Positions 62,555-64,000 of a stretch of DNA of 64,000 nucleotides are shown here, in pieces. The notes under the pieces are model-generated. The model was given only the letters and a program-made list of their open reading frames with translations, ran no database searches and was not told the origin of the DNA. This DNA is from Salinisphaera shabanensis E1L3A (GTDB lineage Bacteria; Pseudomonadota; Gammaproteobacteria; Nevskiales; Salinisphaeraceae): the NCBI RefSeq assembly GCF_000215955.2, contig NZ_AFNV02000022.1:1-64000 (forward strand). Reading direction: 5' to 3'. The position numbers were made by a program, and so were the translations under genes. Position 1 is the first letter of the stretch. Every line of letters begins with the position of its first letter.

Positions 62555-64000
62555 ATGACCACTTATTCGGACCACGCCCTGCACGCCCACGAGCCGAACT
62601 CGTCTACCTGCGATCCGGCCTTTGCCGCTTATCTCGCTGCACAGTTCATCGCCCGCAAAGGCTTTTCCCCGCACTTGAGCGTGTCCGAACTCGAACCGGC
62701 ACGTGATGCCTGTGACTACCTGTTGCTCAAGCATGACGGCATGCAGCTCAGCGCCGTGTGCATCGTCAATTGCGAAACGGATACGCAGCGGGCATTCGGC
62801 CTATCCGCCGAACGGCTACGCGAGCTTGCTGACGGCTGTCGCCGGTACGCGGGGCGGATCGGCTTTTCGAAAATGCCGGTCAGCGTGCAGGTTATCGAAG
62901 TGCGTGCACGAGCGCTGGACGCACTGGCACACAAACGTCTGGCCGCATACAAACGGCGCTCGCCGTTATCGAAAAGCTTCATCACCGCATGGGCACTCGA
63001 TACCACAAACGCCACAGTCTGGACCAACGCACCCATCGCCGCGCGTTGGAGCCAGGGCGGTTGGCTCAAGCATCTGCTCACCGCACCCCGCACGCCGGTG
63101 AGCGCGGATGATAACGGCCGACGATTGCTACAGGTCAAAACCGGCTGGCCATGGCTTACGTTCGTGATCGCAGCCACACTGGTGGCGATGTATGGCGTCG
63201 AAATCGCCTTCGCCGTACCGCCCGGTGCCGGCTGGTTCTCGTTCGATACCCAGACCCTGTTCGCACTGGGCGGCCTGAACCCCGTTTCCGTCTTTCAGGA
63301 CGGTGAATGGTATCGCATGGCGACAGCGGCCCTGCTGCATGGCGGCATAGCCCATCTGCTATTCAATCTGGTCGCGCTGTTGCTGGCCGGTTTTTCTGCT
63401 GAACGGCTGATGGGCTCGGCGTGGTTTGCCGCCACCTTCGTGCTTGGTGCGGCGGCCGGGGCGGCGCTATCGTTAAGCTTCGGCGCCGCGGGCATGGTCG
63501 CTGTTGGCGCATCCGGGGCGATCATGGCATTGCTTGCCGCCGGTTTGATCTGCAGTCTTCGGCTGGTGGACAACGCAGAACGGCTGCAGATTCAGATGCG
63601 GCTGATGTTCATGCTGATCCCGTCGCTTATTCCGAGCGCAACCAGTCACGATATCGGCGGCGCTACCGATTATGCCGCCCACTTCGGCGGCGCGCTCGTA
63701 GGTACCGTTATCGGCGTACTGCTGCGCATATCGTGGCGGCGCCATGCGGCGACGCCACCCGCCCAGCCGTTGGCGGCTATCATCGCCGGTATAGGCATCT
63801 TGCTGGCCGCCTGGTCGCTGACCGCGGTCGCCGCGCACTATCCACGCTACGCCGAGGTGGTCGAATATATTCCCGACGCTCGCATACCGGGGCAGTGGTC
63901 GGATCTGTCGGCGGCAGACGCAGCCGATCTGGCCCATGAGTTCCCGGACGACCCACGCGGCCATTACACTCTGGGGCGTACCCTGCTTCTGAAAGCGCGC
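62555..64000 (+). CDS. Rhomboid-family serine protease, cut by the window end
   Basis: This frame is open for all 482 codons to the window edge. A soluble N-terminal domain (about 1-205; helical, Arg/Ala-rich) precedes a rhomboid core. The core has the HGGIAHLLFN helix (H-x4-H-x3-N), the catalytic Ser in AVGASGAIMALLA, and the catalytic His in TDYAAHFGGALVG. After the core it begins a probable TPR-like segment (DDPRGHYTLGRTLL). It cleaves membrane-spanning substrates in the inner membrane. ATG 62516 is an in-frame alternative start. Confidence 0.85.
   Translation, partial: MTTYSDHALHAHEPNSSTCDPAFAAYLAAQFIARKGFSPHLSVSELEPARDACDYLLLKHDGMQLSAVCIVNCETDTQRAFGLSAERLRELADGCRRYAGRIGFSKMPVSVQVIEVRARALDALAHKRLAAYKRRSPLSKSFITAWALDTTNATVWTNAPIAARWSQGGWLKHLLTAPRTPVSADDNGRRLLQVKTGWPWLTFVIAATLVAMYGVEIAFAVPPGAGWFSFDTQTLFALGGLNPVSVFQDGEWYRMATAALLHGGIAHLLFNLVALLLAGFSAERLMGSAWFAATFVLGAAAGAALSLSFGAAGMVAVGASGAIMALLAAGLICSLRLVDNAERLQIQMRLMFMLIPSLIPSATSHDIGGATDYAAHFGGALVGTVIGVLLRISWRRHAATPPAQPLAAIIAGIGILLAAWSLTAVAAHYPRYAEVVEYIPDARIPGQWSDLSAADAADLAHEFPDDPRGHYTLGRTLLLKAR

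Noticed and set aside
1-64000. CRISPR array, IS element or prophage
   Set aside because: No regularly spaced repeats, transposase or integrase motifs, or phage structural genes were seen.

Overview
The window is dense, GC-rich gammaproteobacterial chromosome, with no rRNA, tRNA, CRISPR array or insertion sequence that I could find. A BCCT carrier, three small-conductance mechanosensitive channels, a 532-residue isocitrate lyase, a bacteriophytochrome and many cyclic-di-GMP enzymes suggest a free-living, osmotically challenged (marine or halophilic) bacterium. A Salinisphaera-like organism is my guess from gene content only; I could not search a database.

Layout. 1-1,500: a clearly AT-richer accessory patch with a toxin/antitoxin-like pair and an orphan small gene. 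1,547-13,161: a cyano-nitrogen island. It holds a complete Nit1C cluster on the minus strand (nitB-nitC-nitD-nitE-nitF-nitG-nitH, the set tied to nitrile and cyanide assimilation), followed by a frameshifted lactonase-like gene. A MocR-type regulator is divergent. A second minus-strand operon follows: cyanase, a formate/nitrite-family channel, and a fused PP2C phosphatase/Ser-Thr kinase with a C-terminal membrane anchor. Both operons have an almost perfect -24/-12 (sigma-54) promoter, which argues for joint nitrogen-limitation control. 13,331-24,164: a lipoprotein hydrolase, two MscS-family channels, a phosphodiesterase lipoprotein, a FrnE-like DsbA protein, a HTH protein, and a LexA-boxed DNA-repair operon (radical SAM plus UdgX). 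24,255-28,276: a triple-CheW protein and a soluble chemoreceptor with five tandem PAS domains.

28,557-42,761: MscS, nitroreductase-like, alpha/beta hydrolase, YfdC-type FNT plus arfB, BCCT carrier, two cyclic-di-GMP genes, chaC, small DUF genes and isocitrate lyase. 42,952-53,124: ada, three more GGDEF/EAL proteins (one is the bacteriophytochrome, in an operon with heme oxygenase), a ring-cleaving dioxygenase and small conserved genes. 53,380-64,000: a uracil-DNA glycosylase-like protein, SURF1, DAHP synthase behind what reads as an undescribed aromatic-amino-acid attenuator (a leader peptide containing YFYGYWF, then an 11-bp terminator hairpin), a diguanylate cyclase, an MliC-like lipoprotein, a MetY-like enzyme, a BI-1/YccA membrane protein, and a rhomboid protease cut by the window end.

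The two most interesting systems are the sigma-54-coupled Nit1C/cyanase/FNT/kinase island, where a membrane-tethered kinase-phosphatase may control a cyanate-linked channel, and the DAHP synthase leader with two successive aromatic-rich small ORFs.
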